DNA from: Roseburia_C amylophila
GTDB lineage: Bacteria; Bacillota; Clostridia; Lachnospirales; Lachnospiraceae
Assembly (NCBI RefSeq): GCF_025567465.1
Contig: NZ_JAOQKI010000013.1
Coordinates: forward strand, 1 to 64,000
DNA length: 64,000 nt
Reading direction: 5' to 3'
Positions 7,841 through 16,783 of this stretch are shown piece by piece (the first letter of the stretch is position 1; every line of letters begins with the position of its first letter). Below the pieces are notes generated by a model, which had not been told where the DNA came from, made no database searches, and saw only the letters and a list, made by a program, of their open reading frames with translations. A program made the translations under genes and the position numbers.

Positions 7841-9295
7841 ATGGCATATCTTAAGGATTTACTAAAGCAGGTTACATATATTTGTACACGGGGAACGATG
7901 GATTGTAAGGTGACACATATCTGCCATGATTCCAGACAGGTGGTCAGAGGAAGCATGTTTATCTGCCTTGCGGGAAGCAGGGAAGATGGGCATGATTATC
8001 TTGCTCAGGCAATTCGTAAAGGAGCAGCAGTTTGTGTAGTATCAAAGCATGTCTGGGTGGAAGGTGATGTGACAGTCATCCGGGTACGCAATACCAGTGA
8101 AGCCATGGCATGGATAGCCAGAAATTATTATGGTGCACCGGCAGAAGCCATGCAGATGATAGGAATTACCGGAACAAAAGGAAAGACCACGACGGCCTGT
8201 ATGCTGTATCAGATGTTAAAGGAAGCCGGGGTAAAATGCGGACTGATCGGAACTCTTGGCATACGAAGAAGCGATGGATTAAAAAAGCCAGGCAGCAATA
8301 CGACACCAGATGCCCTGGTATTACAGAAGGAACTGCGGGAAATGGCGGATGCCGGATGCAGTTGTTGTGTGATGGAAGTATCCTCCCAGGGACTGAAGCA
8401 TTACCGGGTGGAAGGAATCACCTTTGCCATTGGAATTTATACTAATCTGTCCATGGACCATATCGGACCGGGGGAGCATCGGAGTTTTCGGGAGTATGCC
8501 TGCTGTAAAAAACGGCTTTTTGAGCGTAGCCGGATGATTTGTATCAATGCAGATGATAAATATCATGGTTTTATGACAGCGAATCTTGAGGCTCCGGTTT
8601 ATACTTATGGAATCGAACAACCCTGCGATGTAAAAGCGGAGCATATCGTATATGAAAGAAGCAGTCGTGGATTAAATGTCACATATCAGACAACCGGGTG
8701 GATAAAGGATGAAATCGTATTAAAAATGCCCGGAACTGCCAATGTATATAATTCCCTTGCTGCCATGGAAGCAGCATATCTCCTTGGAATTTCCCCGGAG
8801 ACGATAAGGAAAACCTTAAGAAATGTTTCAGTAAAAGGAAGAATTGAAGAAGTAAGAATTTCAGATAAATTTGATGTAGTCATTGATTATGCCCATAATG
8901 CGGCAAGTCTGGAATCCCTGATAAAGACATTGCGGCAGTATCAGCCCAAGCGTCTGGTATTATTGTTTGGCTGCGGTGGAAACCGTTCTCCGCTGCGGAG
9001 GTTTCAGATGGGTGAGACAGCCGGAAGACTTTCGGATGTCACGATATTGACATCGGATAATCCAAGATATGAAAAGCCGGAGGCAATCCTTTCTGACATC
9101 GAACAGGGAATGAAGAGAACGAAAGGAAAGTATAAAATTATCCCGGATAGAAGAGAAGCCATTTCTTATGCTATTTCCCAGGCACAGGAGGGCGATTTGA
9201 TTGTAGTGGCAGGAAAAGGTCATGAAGAGTATCAGGAGATAGAAGGACATTTTTATCCGATGAACGAACGGGAAATGATAGAGAACAGTATATGA
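7841..9295 (+). CDS. murE: UDP-N-acetylmuramoyl-tripeptide synthetase, MurE type
   Basis: An ATP-dependent Mur ligase that adds the third peptide residue of peptidoglycan in the cytoplasm. Its 484 residues contain GITGTKGKTTT (ATP loop), the substrate block SNTTPDALVLQKELREMA, EVSSQGL, TNLSMDHIG, the carbamylated-lysine region YACCKKRLF, DYAHN and DNPR. DNPR is the signature for meso-diaminopimelate, but the usual acidic residue after it is replaced (DNPRYEKP). It is not in a dcw cluster, so it may be one of two MurE paralogues. It is followed by priA nine bases after its stop. Confidence 0.88.
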   Translation: MAYLKDLLKQVTYICTRGTMDCKVTHICHDSRQVVRGSMFICLAGSREDGHDYLAQAIRKGAAVCVVSKHVWVEGDVTVIRVRNTSEAMAWIARNYYGAPAEAMQMIGITGTKGKTTTACMLYQMLKEAGVKCGLIGTLGIRRSDGLKKPGSNTTPDALVLQKELREMADAGCSCCVMEVSSQGLKHYRVEGITFAIGIYTNLSMDHIGPGEHRSFREYACCKKRLFERSRMICINADDKYHGFMTANLEAPVYTYGIEQPCDVKAEHIVYERSSRGLNVTYQTTGWIKDEIVLKMPGTANVYNSLAAMEAAYLLGISPETIRKTLRNVSVKGRIEEVRISDKFDVVIDYAHNAASLESLIKTLRQYQPKRLVLLFGCGGNRSPLRRFQMGETAGRLSDVTILTSDNPRYEKPEAILSDIEQGMKRTKGKYKIIPDRREAISYAISQAQEGDLIVVAGKGHEEYQEIEGHFYPMNEREMIENSI

Positions 9296-9304
9296 GGTGA
9301 ATCT

Positions 9305-11530
9305 ATGGCAAAATATGCCAATATCATAATTGATATTTCTCATGAAAAATTAGATAAAACTTTTCAGTATCGGATTCCACCGGAAATAAAGGATGAGATA
9401 ACGGAAGGAATGCAGGTCATTGTTCCCTTTGGAAACCGGACGATAAAGGGCTACGTGATAGAACTGACAGATAAAGCAGAATTTGACACGGCAAAATTAA
9501 AGGACATTAAAGCTGTTGATAACAATGCCATGCAAATCGAATCACAGTTTATTGCCTTGGCAGCATGGATGCGTAAAAATTATGGCGGAACCATGAACCA
9601 GGCATTAAAGACAGTGATTCCGATTAAAGAGAAAGCAAAGGAAAAAAAGAGCCGTCTGGTGCGTCTTGTACTTCCCTTTAACGAGGCGGCAAGCCTTTTG
9701 GAAGAATTGAAAAGAAAGCACAGAACTGCTAGGGCAAGACTGTTAGAAGCACTGTTAGAAGAAACTGTCTTAAGTTATGATGTAATAACCAAAAAGCTTC
9801 ATATTACGGCAGATGTCATCAAAGCAATGATGCAGCAGGGCGTTATAACGGTAGAAGAAGTGCGGACTTACCGTAACCCTGTCCGTACACAGGAGAAGGG
9901 AGCCTATACCCTGACCTTAAATGCAATGCAGCAAAAAGTGGTGGATGCAGTGATAGAAAATGCCAGAACAGAAAAGAAGCCGTGCCTCATTCACGGAGTG
10001 ACCGGAAGCGGTAAGACAGAAGTCTACATGGAGCTGATTGCAGAAGCTGCCGGCAGGGGAAAGCAGTCCATCGTATTAATTCCGGAGATTGCACTGACCT
10101 ATCAGACGGTGATGCGGTTTTACCATAGGTTTGGCGACCGGGTTTCCATTATGAATTCGAAACTGTCACCGGGAGAGCGTTCCGACCAGTTTGAACGGGC
10201 AAAAAAAGGTGAAATTGATGTTATGATTGGCCCTCGTTCTGCTTTGTTCACACCTTTTTCAAATCTTGGGTATATTATAATAGATGAAGAGCATGAGGGC
10301 ACTTATAAAAGTGAGACGATACCAAGGTATCATGCAAGGGAAACCGCAATAGAGCGGGCGAGAATGTCCGGTGCCACCGTGATTTTAGGCTCGGCGACCC
10401 CTTCCATAGAAAGCTTTTATCATGCGAAAAAGGGTGATTATTTACTCCTTTCCATGGATAAGCGGGTGAAGGAAAAGCCACTGCCGCAATGTGAAATTGT
10501 GGACTTAAGAGAAGAATTAAAGGCAAGAAACTTTTCGATTTTAAGCAGAAGCCTTCATAAAAAAATAGAGCAGCGGTTATTGCGGAAAGAACAGGTTATG
10601 CTATTTATTAACCGCAGGGGAATGGCAGGCTTTGTATCCTGCCGTGCCTGTGGTCATGTAATGAAATGTCCCCACTGTGATGTGTCATTGCATGCACATA
10701 ATAATGGAAAACTGATATGTCACTATTGTGGTTATGAGCAAAATCATGTTAAGATATGTCCGAACTGTGGTTCAAAATATATCAGTGGTTTTAAAGCCGG
10801 AACCCAGAAAATTGAGGAACTGGTAAAAAAAGAATTTCCTAAGGCAAGGATTCTTCGGATGGATTTTGATACCACAAGAAGCAAAGACAGCTATGAGAAA
10901 ATCCTCTCCGCATTTGCCAATCAGGAAGCAGATATCCTGATTGGAACCCAGATGATTGTAAAAGGACATGATTTTCCAAATGTAACATTAGTAGGAGTGC
11001 TGGCGGCAGACTTATCTCTTTATGTATCCGATTATCATGCCGCTGAGAGAACCTTTCAGCTTCTGACCCAGGCAGCCGGAAGGGCAGGACGAGGTGAGAA
11101 ACCGGGAGAGGTCATTATCCAGACTTATAATCCGGAGCACTATAGCGTCATCTGTGCAAAGAATCAGGATTATAACCAGTTCTATGAAGAGGAAATTTTC
11201 TACCGGCAGGCAATGCGTTATCCGCCGGTATGGCATATGCTGGTTGTGCTTTGTGCATCAAAAGAAGAAGCAGAAGCCTATGCATGTGCAAAAGAGCTTG
11301 CAGATACCATGGAAAAAGTGCAGGCTGATAAAAAGCTTCAGATGATTGGACCAGCAGATGCAGCAGTAGCCAAGGTAAATGACATTTATAAAAAAGTACT
11401 TTATTTCAAACACCCGGATTATGGTGTGTTGATTCAGATAAAAGATAAAGTAGAACAGCTTATGGAAGAAAAACAGGGAGTAAAAAATATATCGGTGCAA
11501 TTTGATTTTGACCCGGTAAATGGCTTTTAG
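9305..11530 (+). CDS. priA: Primosomal replication-restart helicase PriA
   Basis: This 3'-5' helicase recognises stalled forks and reloads the replisome. Its 741 residues include the N-terminal DNA-binding domain, Walker A GVTGSGKTEVYMELI, the DEEH box (IIDEEHEGTYKSE), GSATPS and a zinc region with paired cysteines (CRACGHVMKCPHCD, CHYCGYEQNHVKICPNCG). The C-terminal helicase motifs include QAAGRAGRG. GAGGTGA precedes ATG 9305. It is followed by def and fmt, a common Firmicutes arrangement. Confidence 0.98.
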   Translation: MAKYANIIIDISHEKLDKTFQYRIPPEIKDEITEGMQVIVPFGNRTIKGYVIELTDKAEFDTAKLKDIKAVDNNAMQIESQFIALAAWMRKNYGGTMNQALKTVIPIKEKAKEKKSRLVRLVLPFNEAASLLEELKRKHRTARARLLEALLEETVLSYDVITKKLHITADVIKAMMQQGVITVEEVRTYRNPVRTQEKGAYTLTLNAMQQKVVDAVIENARTEKKPCLIHGVTGSGKTEVYMELIAEAAGRGKQSIVLIPEIALTYQTVMRFYHRFGDRVSIMNSKLSPGERSDQFERAKKGEIDVMIGPRSALFTPFSNLGYIIIDEEHEGTYKSETIPRYHARETAIERARMSGATVILGSATPSIESFYHAKKGDYLLLSMDKRVKEKPLPQCEIVDLREELKARNFSILSRSLHKKIEQRLLRKEQVMLFINRRGMAGFVSCRACGHVMKCPHCDVSLHAHNNGKLICHYCGYEQNHVKICPNCGSKYISGFKAGTQKIEELVKKEFPKARILRMDFDTTRSKDSYEKILSAFANQEADILIGTQMIVKGHDFPNVTLVGVLAADLSLYVSDYHAAERTFQLLTQAAGRAGRGEKPGEVIIQTYNPEHYSVICAKNQDYNQFYEEEIFYRQAMRYPPVWHMLVVLCASKEEAEAYACAKELADTMEKVQADKKLQMIGPADAAVAKVNDIYKKVLYFKHPDYGVLIQIKDKVEQLMEEKQGVKNISVQFDFDPVNGF

Positions 11531-11557
11531 AGAAAGGAATTTAAGGAGGAAGCAAAA

Positions 11558-12028
11558 ATGGCATTAAGACAGATTCGGACCGTAGGAGATCCGGTATTGA
11601 CAAAGACCTGTAAAGAAATTAAAGAGATAACACCAAAGATTTTAGAACTGGCAGATGATATGTTAGAAACCATGTATGAAGCCAATGGTGTGGGACTTGC
11701 TGCACCGCAGGTTGGAATCTTAAAGAGAATGGTAGTTATTGATATCGGAGATGGCCCGATTCTTATGATTAATCCTGAGATTATCGAGACTTCCGGAACC
11801 CAGACTGGAGATGAAGGCTGCTTAAGTCTTCCGGGCAAGGCAGGAACAGTTACAAGACCAAATTATGTAAAAGCCCGTGCATTTAATGAAGATGGTGATG
11901 AATATGAGATTGAGGGAACAGAGCTTTTAGCAAGAGCAATCTGTCATGAATTAGACCATCTGGATGGACATATGTATATGGAAAAAGTAGAGGGCGAGCT
12001 TCATGACGTAGTCTATGAGGAGGGCTAG
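11558..12028 (+). CDS. def: Peptide deformylase
   Basis: A metalloenzyme that removes the N-formyl group from nascent proteins. All three motifs are present in 156 residues: GVGLAAPQVG, EGCLSLP and HELDHLDG (HExxH metal site plus the cysteine ligand). A strong AAGGAGG site precedes it. It is followed two bases later by fmt, which makes the formylated initiator tRNA, so the pair is functionally linked. Confidence 0.98.
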   Translation: MALRQIRTVGDPVLTKTCKEIKEITPKILELADDMLETMYEANGVGLAAPQVGILKRMVVIDIGDGPILMINPEIIETSGTQTGDEGCLSLPGKAGTVTRPNYVKARAFNEDGDEYEIEGTELLARAICHELDHLDGHMYMEKVEGELHDVVYEEG

Positions 12029-12030
12029 AA

Positions 12031-12972
12031 ATGAAAGTAATATTTATGGGAACACCGGATTTTGCGGTGGGTACATTAGAGGCAATTGTGGCAGCAGGCC
12101 ATGAAGTAGTGCTTGCGGTAACACAGCCGGATAAACCCAAGGGAAGAGGAAAGAGCATGCAGTATCCTCCGGTAAAGGAAGCTGCAATCGCCTATGGAAT
12201 TGAAGTGTATCAGCCGGAGCGGGTACGTCGCCTAGAATGCATAGAATATCTGGCAAAATATCAGCCGGACATCATTGTGGTAGCAGCCTTTGGACAGATA
12301 CTTCCAAAAGAAATTTTAGAGATGCCAAAATATGGCTGTATCAATGTCCATGCATCCCTGCTTCCAAAATACCGTGGGGCTGCACCAATCCAGTGGGCAG
12401 TAATCAATGGAGAGAAGGCTTCCGGCGTAACGATTATGCGTATGGATGAAGGCCTGGATACCGGAGATATGATAGCATCTGTGGCTGTGGAACTGGATGC
12501 ACAGGAGACCGGTGGCAGCCTTTTTGATAAATTGCAGGATGCTGGGGCACGATTATGTGTAGAAACCATGAAATCCATTGAAGATGGTACAGCAGTGTAT
12601 ACACCACAGGATAATGAGATTGCAACGCATACCAAAATGATTCAGAAGTCATTGGGAAAGATTAACTGGTCTTTATCTGCAGTGCAGATTGAGAGGCTGA
12701 TTCGTGGACTGAATCCATGGCCGAGTGCCTATACTTACCTTTCCGGTAAGACATTGAAAATCTGGAAGGCAACGGTACATCCGGGCAATACGGATGCTGC
12801 ACCGGGAACAGTGGTAAAGGCAGACAAACAGAGCCTTGTCATACAGACAGGCGTTGACCGTCTTTCGCTGGAAGAAGTGCAGTTAGAAGGAAAAAAGCGT
12901 ATGCCGGTTGCTGATTTCTTACGTGGATTTACAATTGAAAACGGAACGGTGCTTGGAACAAAACAGCAATAA
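12031..12972 (+). CDS. fmt: Methionyl-tRNA formyltransferase
   Basis: Formylates Met-tRNA for initiation, using 10-formyl-tetrahydrofolate. The 313 residues begin with MKVIFMGTPDFAV and contain the formyl-transfer motif HASLLPKYRGAAPIQWA plus a C-terminal OB-like tRNA-binding domain (RGLNPWPSAYT). It is translationally close to def and precedes the YugP-type protease. Confidence 0.98.
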   Translation: MKVIFMGTPDFAVGTLEAIVAAGHEVVLAVTQPDKPKGRGKSMQYPPVKEAAIAYGIEVYQPERVRRLECIEYLAKYQPDIIVVAAFGQILPKEILEMPKYGCINVHASLLPKYRGAAPIQWAVINGEKASGVTIMRMDEGLDTGDMIASVAVELDAQETGGSLFDKLQDAGARLCVETMKSIEDGTAVYTPQDNEIATHTKMIQKSLGKINWSLSAVQIERLIRGLNPWPSAYTYLSGKTLKIWKATVHPGNTDAAPGTVVKADKQSLVIQTGVDRLSLEEVQLEGKKRMPVADFLRGFTIENGTVLGTKQQ

Positions 12973-12987
12973 AAAGGAGGAATTCAT

Positions 12988-13692
12988 ATGCCATATTATT
13001 ATTGGTGGGACCCGACTTATTTCTTAGTAATTATTGGTGCAGTAATCTGCCTTCTGGCATCTGCCCATGTAAACAATACGTTTAAAAAATATTCAAAATA
13101 CCGCAGTATGTCCGGAATGACAGGTGCACAGGCGGCACAGAGAATCTTAAATGCAGCAGGCATTTATGATGTGGAAATCCGCCATATTTCCGGAAAGCTT
13201 ACCGACCATTATGACCCGAGAAATAAGACCTTAAGTCTTTCAGACAGTGTCTATGGTTCGACATCTGTTGCAGCGGTTGGTGTAGCAGCCCATGAGTGTG
13301 GACATGCTATCCAGCATCAGAAGAATTATGCACCGCTTACCATTCGTGGTGCCATTGTTCCGGTAGCCAATATCGGTTCTACACTGGCATGGCCGCTGAT
13401 TCTGATTGGATTATTTATCAGCAGCCGTAGTGGTCAGGCATTGATTACAGCAGGAATCATCTGCTTTTCACTGGCAGTATTATTTCAGATTGTAACACTT
13501 CCGGTAGAATTTAATGCATCGAGAAGAGCAGTAAGAATCCTTGGAGAGACAGGAATCTTAGGAGAACAGGAACTGGGCTATACGAGAAAAGTTTTAGGAG
13601 CTGCAGCGTTAACTTATGTAGCGGGAGCAGCTTCAGCGATTCTTCAGTTACTGCGTCTGATTTTATTATTTGGAGGACGACGGGATGACTGA
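12988..13692 (+). CDS. YugP-type membrane zinc metallopeptidase
   Basis: A 234-residue membrane protease of the YugP/DUF2268-like neutral zinc family. It has an N-terminal membrane segment (FLVIIGAVICLLA), the catalytic HECGHAIQH at about residue 102, and further hydrophobic segments (LILIGLFI, ALTYVAGAASAIL). The NASRRA region downstream fits the family. AAAAGGAGG precedes the start. The last eight bases overlap the rsmB start, so it belongs to the def-fmt-rsmB-rlmN unit. The substrate is unknown. Confidence 0.88.
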   Translation: MPYYYWWDPTYFLVIIGAVICLLASAHVNNTFKKYSKYRSMSGMTGAQAAQRILNAAGIYDVEIRHISGKLTDHYDPRNKTLSLSDSVYGSTSVAAVGVAAHECGHAIQHQKNYAPLTIRGAIVPVANIGSTLAWPLILIGLFISSRSGQALITAGIICFSLAVLFQIVTLPVEFNASRRAVRILGETGILGEQELGYTRKVLGAAALTYVAGAASAILQLLRLILLFGGRRDD

Positions 13693-14995
13693 TTCGGTGA
13701 ACAGCCGGGAACTGGTGCTTGCAATTTTGCTGGCGGTAACAAAGGATGGCATATACAGTCATGTGGCGATTTCTGATGTACTGACCAAATATCAGTATCT
13801 TGAGAAACAGGAGCGCAGCTTTATTACCAGAGTCAGCGAGGGCACATTGGAGCGCATGCTGGAACTTGATTATATTATCAATCAGTTTTCCAGTGTGAAG
13901 GTGAATAAAATGAAGCCGGTAATCCGTTGTATTATCCGGAGTGCCGTCTATGAAATGAAATATATGGACAGTGTTCCGGTATCGGCTTCCTGCAACGAAG
14001 CAGTAAAGCTTGCAAAGAAAAAAGGCTTTGGAAAGCTTTCCGGATTTGTCAATGGAGTGCTTCGGAATATCGGAAGAAATCTTGATAAGATTGCATACCC
14101 GGATAAGAAAAAAGCTTATAAACAGTATTTATCCGTAACCTGTTCCATCCCGGAATGGATGATTACGCTCTGGGAGAAAAATTATTCTCTGGAACGGATT
14201 GAAAAGATAGCAGAAGCATTTTTGAAAGAAGAACCACTGACCATAAGATGTAATCTTACGAAGATTACACCGGAAGTATTGATGAAGCGTTTAAAAAATC
14301 GTGGTATGGAAGTGAACATAGATGAAAAACTTCCTTATGCATTGCATGTAAGAGGTGTGGATTATCTTGGCAGCATTCCGGAATTTGCGGAAGGACTTTT
14401 TTATGTGCAGGATTTAAGCTCCATGAAGGTGGCTGAGGCGGCAGAGGTAAAAGCAAATGATACTGTCATTGATGTGTGCGGAGCACCCGGTGGAAAGAGT
14501 ATACATATTGCACAGCTGCTTTCCGGCAGTGGAAGGGTCATCACCAGGGATGTCAGTGAGTATAAAGTCTCTTTGATAGAAGAGAATATCAGACGTCATC
14601 AGGTGACCAATATGACAGCCGAGCAGTGGGATGCCCGTGTATCAGATAAAGGCAGTATCGGAAAAGCAGATGTAGTTATTGCCGATTTACCATGTTCCGG
14701 ACTGGGTGTGCTCCGGAAGAAACCGGACATCAAATACCGGATGCAGCCGGAAGAGATCAAGTCACTGATCGCATTACAGCGGGAGATTTTATCCACGGTT
14801 CATCAGTATGTGAAGCCGGGTGGCAGAATGATTTACAGTACCTGCACCATTGATGCGGGAGAGAATGAAGAAAATGTTGCATGGTTTACGGCAAATCATA
14901 AAGAATTTGAAGTAGAAAGCATGGAACAGATTCTGCCGGATGAATTAGGCAGTGACGGATTTTTCATTGCCAGATTAAGGAAACAGAATGTATGA
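13685..14995 (+). CDS. rsmB: 16S rRNA (cytosine-967-C5)-methyltransferase RsmB
   Basis: A SAM-dependent rRNA methyltransferase of 436 residues. It has an N-terminal NusB-like domain (about 1-140) and a C-terminal Rossmann domain with VCGAPGGKSIHIAQLL, the proline-cysteine motif DLPCSGLG and the second catalytic cysteine in YSTCTI. ATG 13685 is chosen because GGAGG lies eight bases upstream; a TTG at 13670 overlaps that site. It overlaps yugP by eight bases and rlmN by four. Confidence 0.95.
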   Translation: MTDSVNSRELVLAILLAVTKDGIYSHVAISDVLTKYQYLEKQERSFITRVSEGTLERMLELDYIINQFSSVKVNKMKPVIRCIIRSAVYEMKYMDSVPVSASCNEAVKLAKKKGFGKLSGFVNGVLRNIGRNLDKIAYPDKKKAYKQYLSVTCSIPEWMITLWEKNYSLERIEKIAEAFLKEEPLTIRCNLTKITPEVLMKRLKNRGMEVNIDEKLPYALHVRGVDYLGSIPEFAEGLFYVQDLSSMKVAEAAEVKANDTVIDVCGAPGGKSIHIAQLLSGSGRVITRDVSEYKVSLIEENIRRHQVTNMTAEQWDARVSDKGSIGKADVVIADLPCSGLGVLRKKPDIKYRMQPEEIKSLIALQREILSTVHQYVKPGGRMIYSTCTIDAGENEENVAWFTANHKEFEVESMEQILPDELGSDGFFIARLRKQNV

Positions 14996-16029
14996 TAGAA
15001 AAAGTTGATGTAAAATCCTTGAATTTAAAAGAATTAGAAGAATTTCTTTTGTCTCTGGGAGAGAAGAAATTCCGGGCAAAGCAGATATATGAATGGATGC
15101 ACATCCATCATGTCACCTCCTTTGATGAAATGACAAATCTTTCGAAGAATTTAAGGGAGACATTAAAAGAGAAAGCAGACCTTATAGTATTAGAAGAAGA
15201 ACTGGTACAGATTTCGAAGATTGACGGAACGAGAAAGTACTTATTTGCATTGGCAGATGGGAATATGATAGAAAGTGTGCTGATGAAATATAAGCATGGC
15301 AATTCCGTATGTGTTTCTTCCCAGGTGGGCTGCCGTATGGGCTGCCGTTTCTGTGCATCAACACTGGACGGATTGGTGCGAAATCTGACACCATCGGAAA
15401 TCTTAGAGCAGATATACCGGATTCAGGAGAGCATCGGAGAACGTATTTCCAATGTGGTAGTCATGGGAAGCGGAGAACCTATGGATAATTATGATAATAT
15501 TGTAAAATTCATTGAACTGCTGACAGACGAGCATGGACTTCATATCAGCCAGAGAAATCTTACGGTATCTACCTGTGGACTGGTGCCACGGATGAAGCAG
15601 CTCGCTGATTTGAAGCTTCAGATTACACTGGCACTTTCCCTGCATGCATCCTCACAGGAAAAGAGGAAAGAGCTGATGCCGGTTGCCAACAGTTATGAGC
15701 TTTCCGAGGTCTTAGATGCCTGCAGATATTATTTTGACAAGACAGGACGAAGAATCACTTTTGAGTACAGTCTGGTGGGCGGCGTCAATGATACGGATGA
15801 GGATGCAGAGCGGCTGGTTAAGCTGGTTTCCGGCATGAACTGCCACATTAATCTGATTCCGGTAAATCCCATTAAAGAGCGGGATTATGTGCAGTCAGAC
15901 CATGAGGAAATCCTCAAATTTAAAAATAAACTTGAAAAAAACGGAATTAATGTTACTATTAGAAGGGAAATGGGCAGAGATATTGATGGTGCCTGTGGAC
16001 AGTTAAGAAAGAAATTTTTAGAAAGGTAG
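14992..16029 (+). CDS. rlmN: 23S rRNA A2503-C2 methyltransferase RlmN
   Basis: A radical SAM enzyme of 345 residues that methylates A2503 of 23S rRNA and A37 of some tRNAs. It has the iron-sulfur motif CRMGCRFC, a GSGEPMDN block and the conserved C-terminal cysteine in GACGQLR. The start codon overlaps the rsmB stop (ATGA). It precedes the phosphatase/kinase pair, the usual Firmicutes order. Confidence 0.98.
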   Translation: MIEKVDVKSLNLKELEEFLLSLGEKKFRAKQIYEWMHIHHVTSFDEMTNLSKNLRETLKEKADLIVLEEELVQISKIDGTRKYLFALADGNMIESVLMKYKHGNSVCVSSQVGCRMGCRFCASTLDGLVRNLTPSEILEQIYRIQESIGERISNVVVMGSGEPMDNYDNIVKFIELLTDEHGLHISQRNLTVSTCGLVPRMKQLADLKLQITLALSLHASSQEKRKELMPVANSYELSEVLDACRYYFDKTGRRITFEYSLVGGVNDTDEDAERLVKLVSGMNCHINLIPVNPIKERDYVQSDHEEILKFKNKLEKNGINVTIRREMGRDIDGACGQLRKKFLER

Positions 16030-16039
16030 GTGGACTATC

Positions 16040-16783
16040 ATGAAGACTTTTTCAATTACAGATATCGGACAAAAGCGCAGCTCCAATCAGGACTATGTCT
16101 TTTCCTCTGAGCAGCCGATTGGTAATCTGCCAAATCTTTTCATTGTTGCAGATGGAATGGGAGGACATAAAGCGGGAGATTATGCTTCCAGATATACGGT
16201 AGAGACATTGGAGAAGCTGATTCGTGAGTCGACATTGTCAGAGCCGGCTGCAATTATTGAGTCTGCAGTAAAGCAGGCAAATACCATGCTGTTAGAGGAA
16301 GCGAATAACCATGAGGAAATGAAGGGAATGGGAACTACTCTGGTAATTTGTACCATTCATGACAACGTGCTTACGGTTGCCAATGTGGGAGACAGCAGAC
16401 TATATGTAGTAAATCAGGAAATCAGGCAGATTACGAAAGACCATTCGCTGGTAGAAGAAATGGTGCGGATGGGTGAGATGGACAAAGAAACAGCCCGGAA
16501 TCACCGTGATAAAAACATTATTACAAGGGCAATCGGAGCAGTCCCGGAAGTGGATGTGGATTTCTTTGAGATTAATCTGGATCCGGAAGATGAAATACTT
16601 ATGTGTACCGATGGATTAACCAACATGGTAGAGGATGCAGATATCAGAAATATTATGCTCAGTCAGCGTGATATTGCAGAACAAGCAGAAAGACTGGTAA
16701 AGACTGCCAATGAAAATGGCGGTAAAGACAACATTACAGTAATTGTAATAAAACCATTTTCGGATGAGGTGAAAATATGTTAA
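16040..16783 (+). CDS. prpC: PP2C-type serine/threonine phosphatase
   Basis: This enzyme reverses phosphorylation by the adjacent PASTA kinase. Its 247 residues carry the PP2C metal motifs: RSSNQDY, VADGMGGH, GMGTTLV, VGDSRLY, CTDGLTNM and GGKDNITVIV. It starts ten bases after rlmN and overlaps the kinase gene by seven bases, so both are co-translated. It acts in cell-wall and growth signalling in related bacteria. Confidence 0.97.
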   Translation: MKTFSITDIGQKRSSNQDYVFSSEQPIGNLPNLFIVADGMGGHKAGDYASRYTVETLEKLIRESTLSEPAAIIESAVKQANTMLLEEANNHEEMKGMGTTLVICTIHDNVLTVANVGDSRLYVVNQEIRQITKDHSLVEEMVRMGEMDKETARNHRDKNIITRAIGAVPEVDVDFFEINLDPEDEILMCTDGLTNMVEDADIRNIMLSQRDIAEQAERLVKTANENGGKDNITVIVIKPFSDEVKIC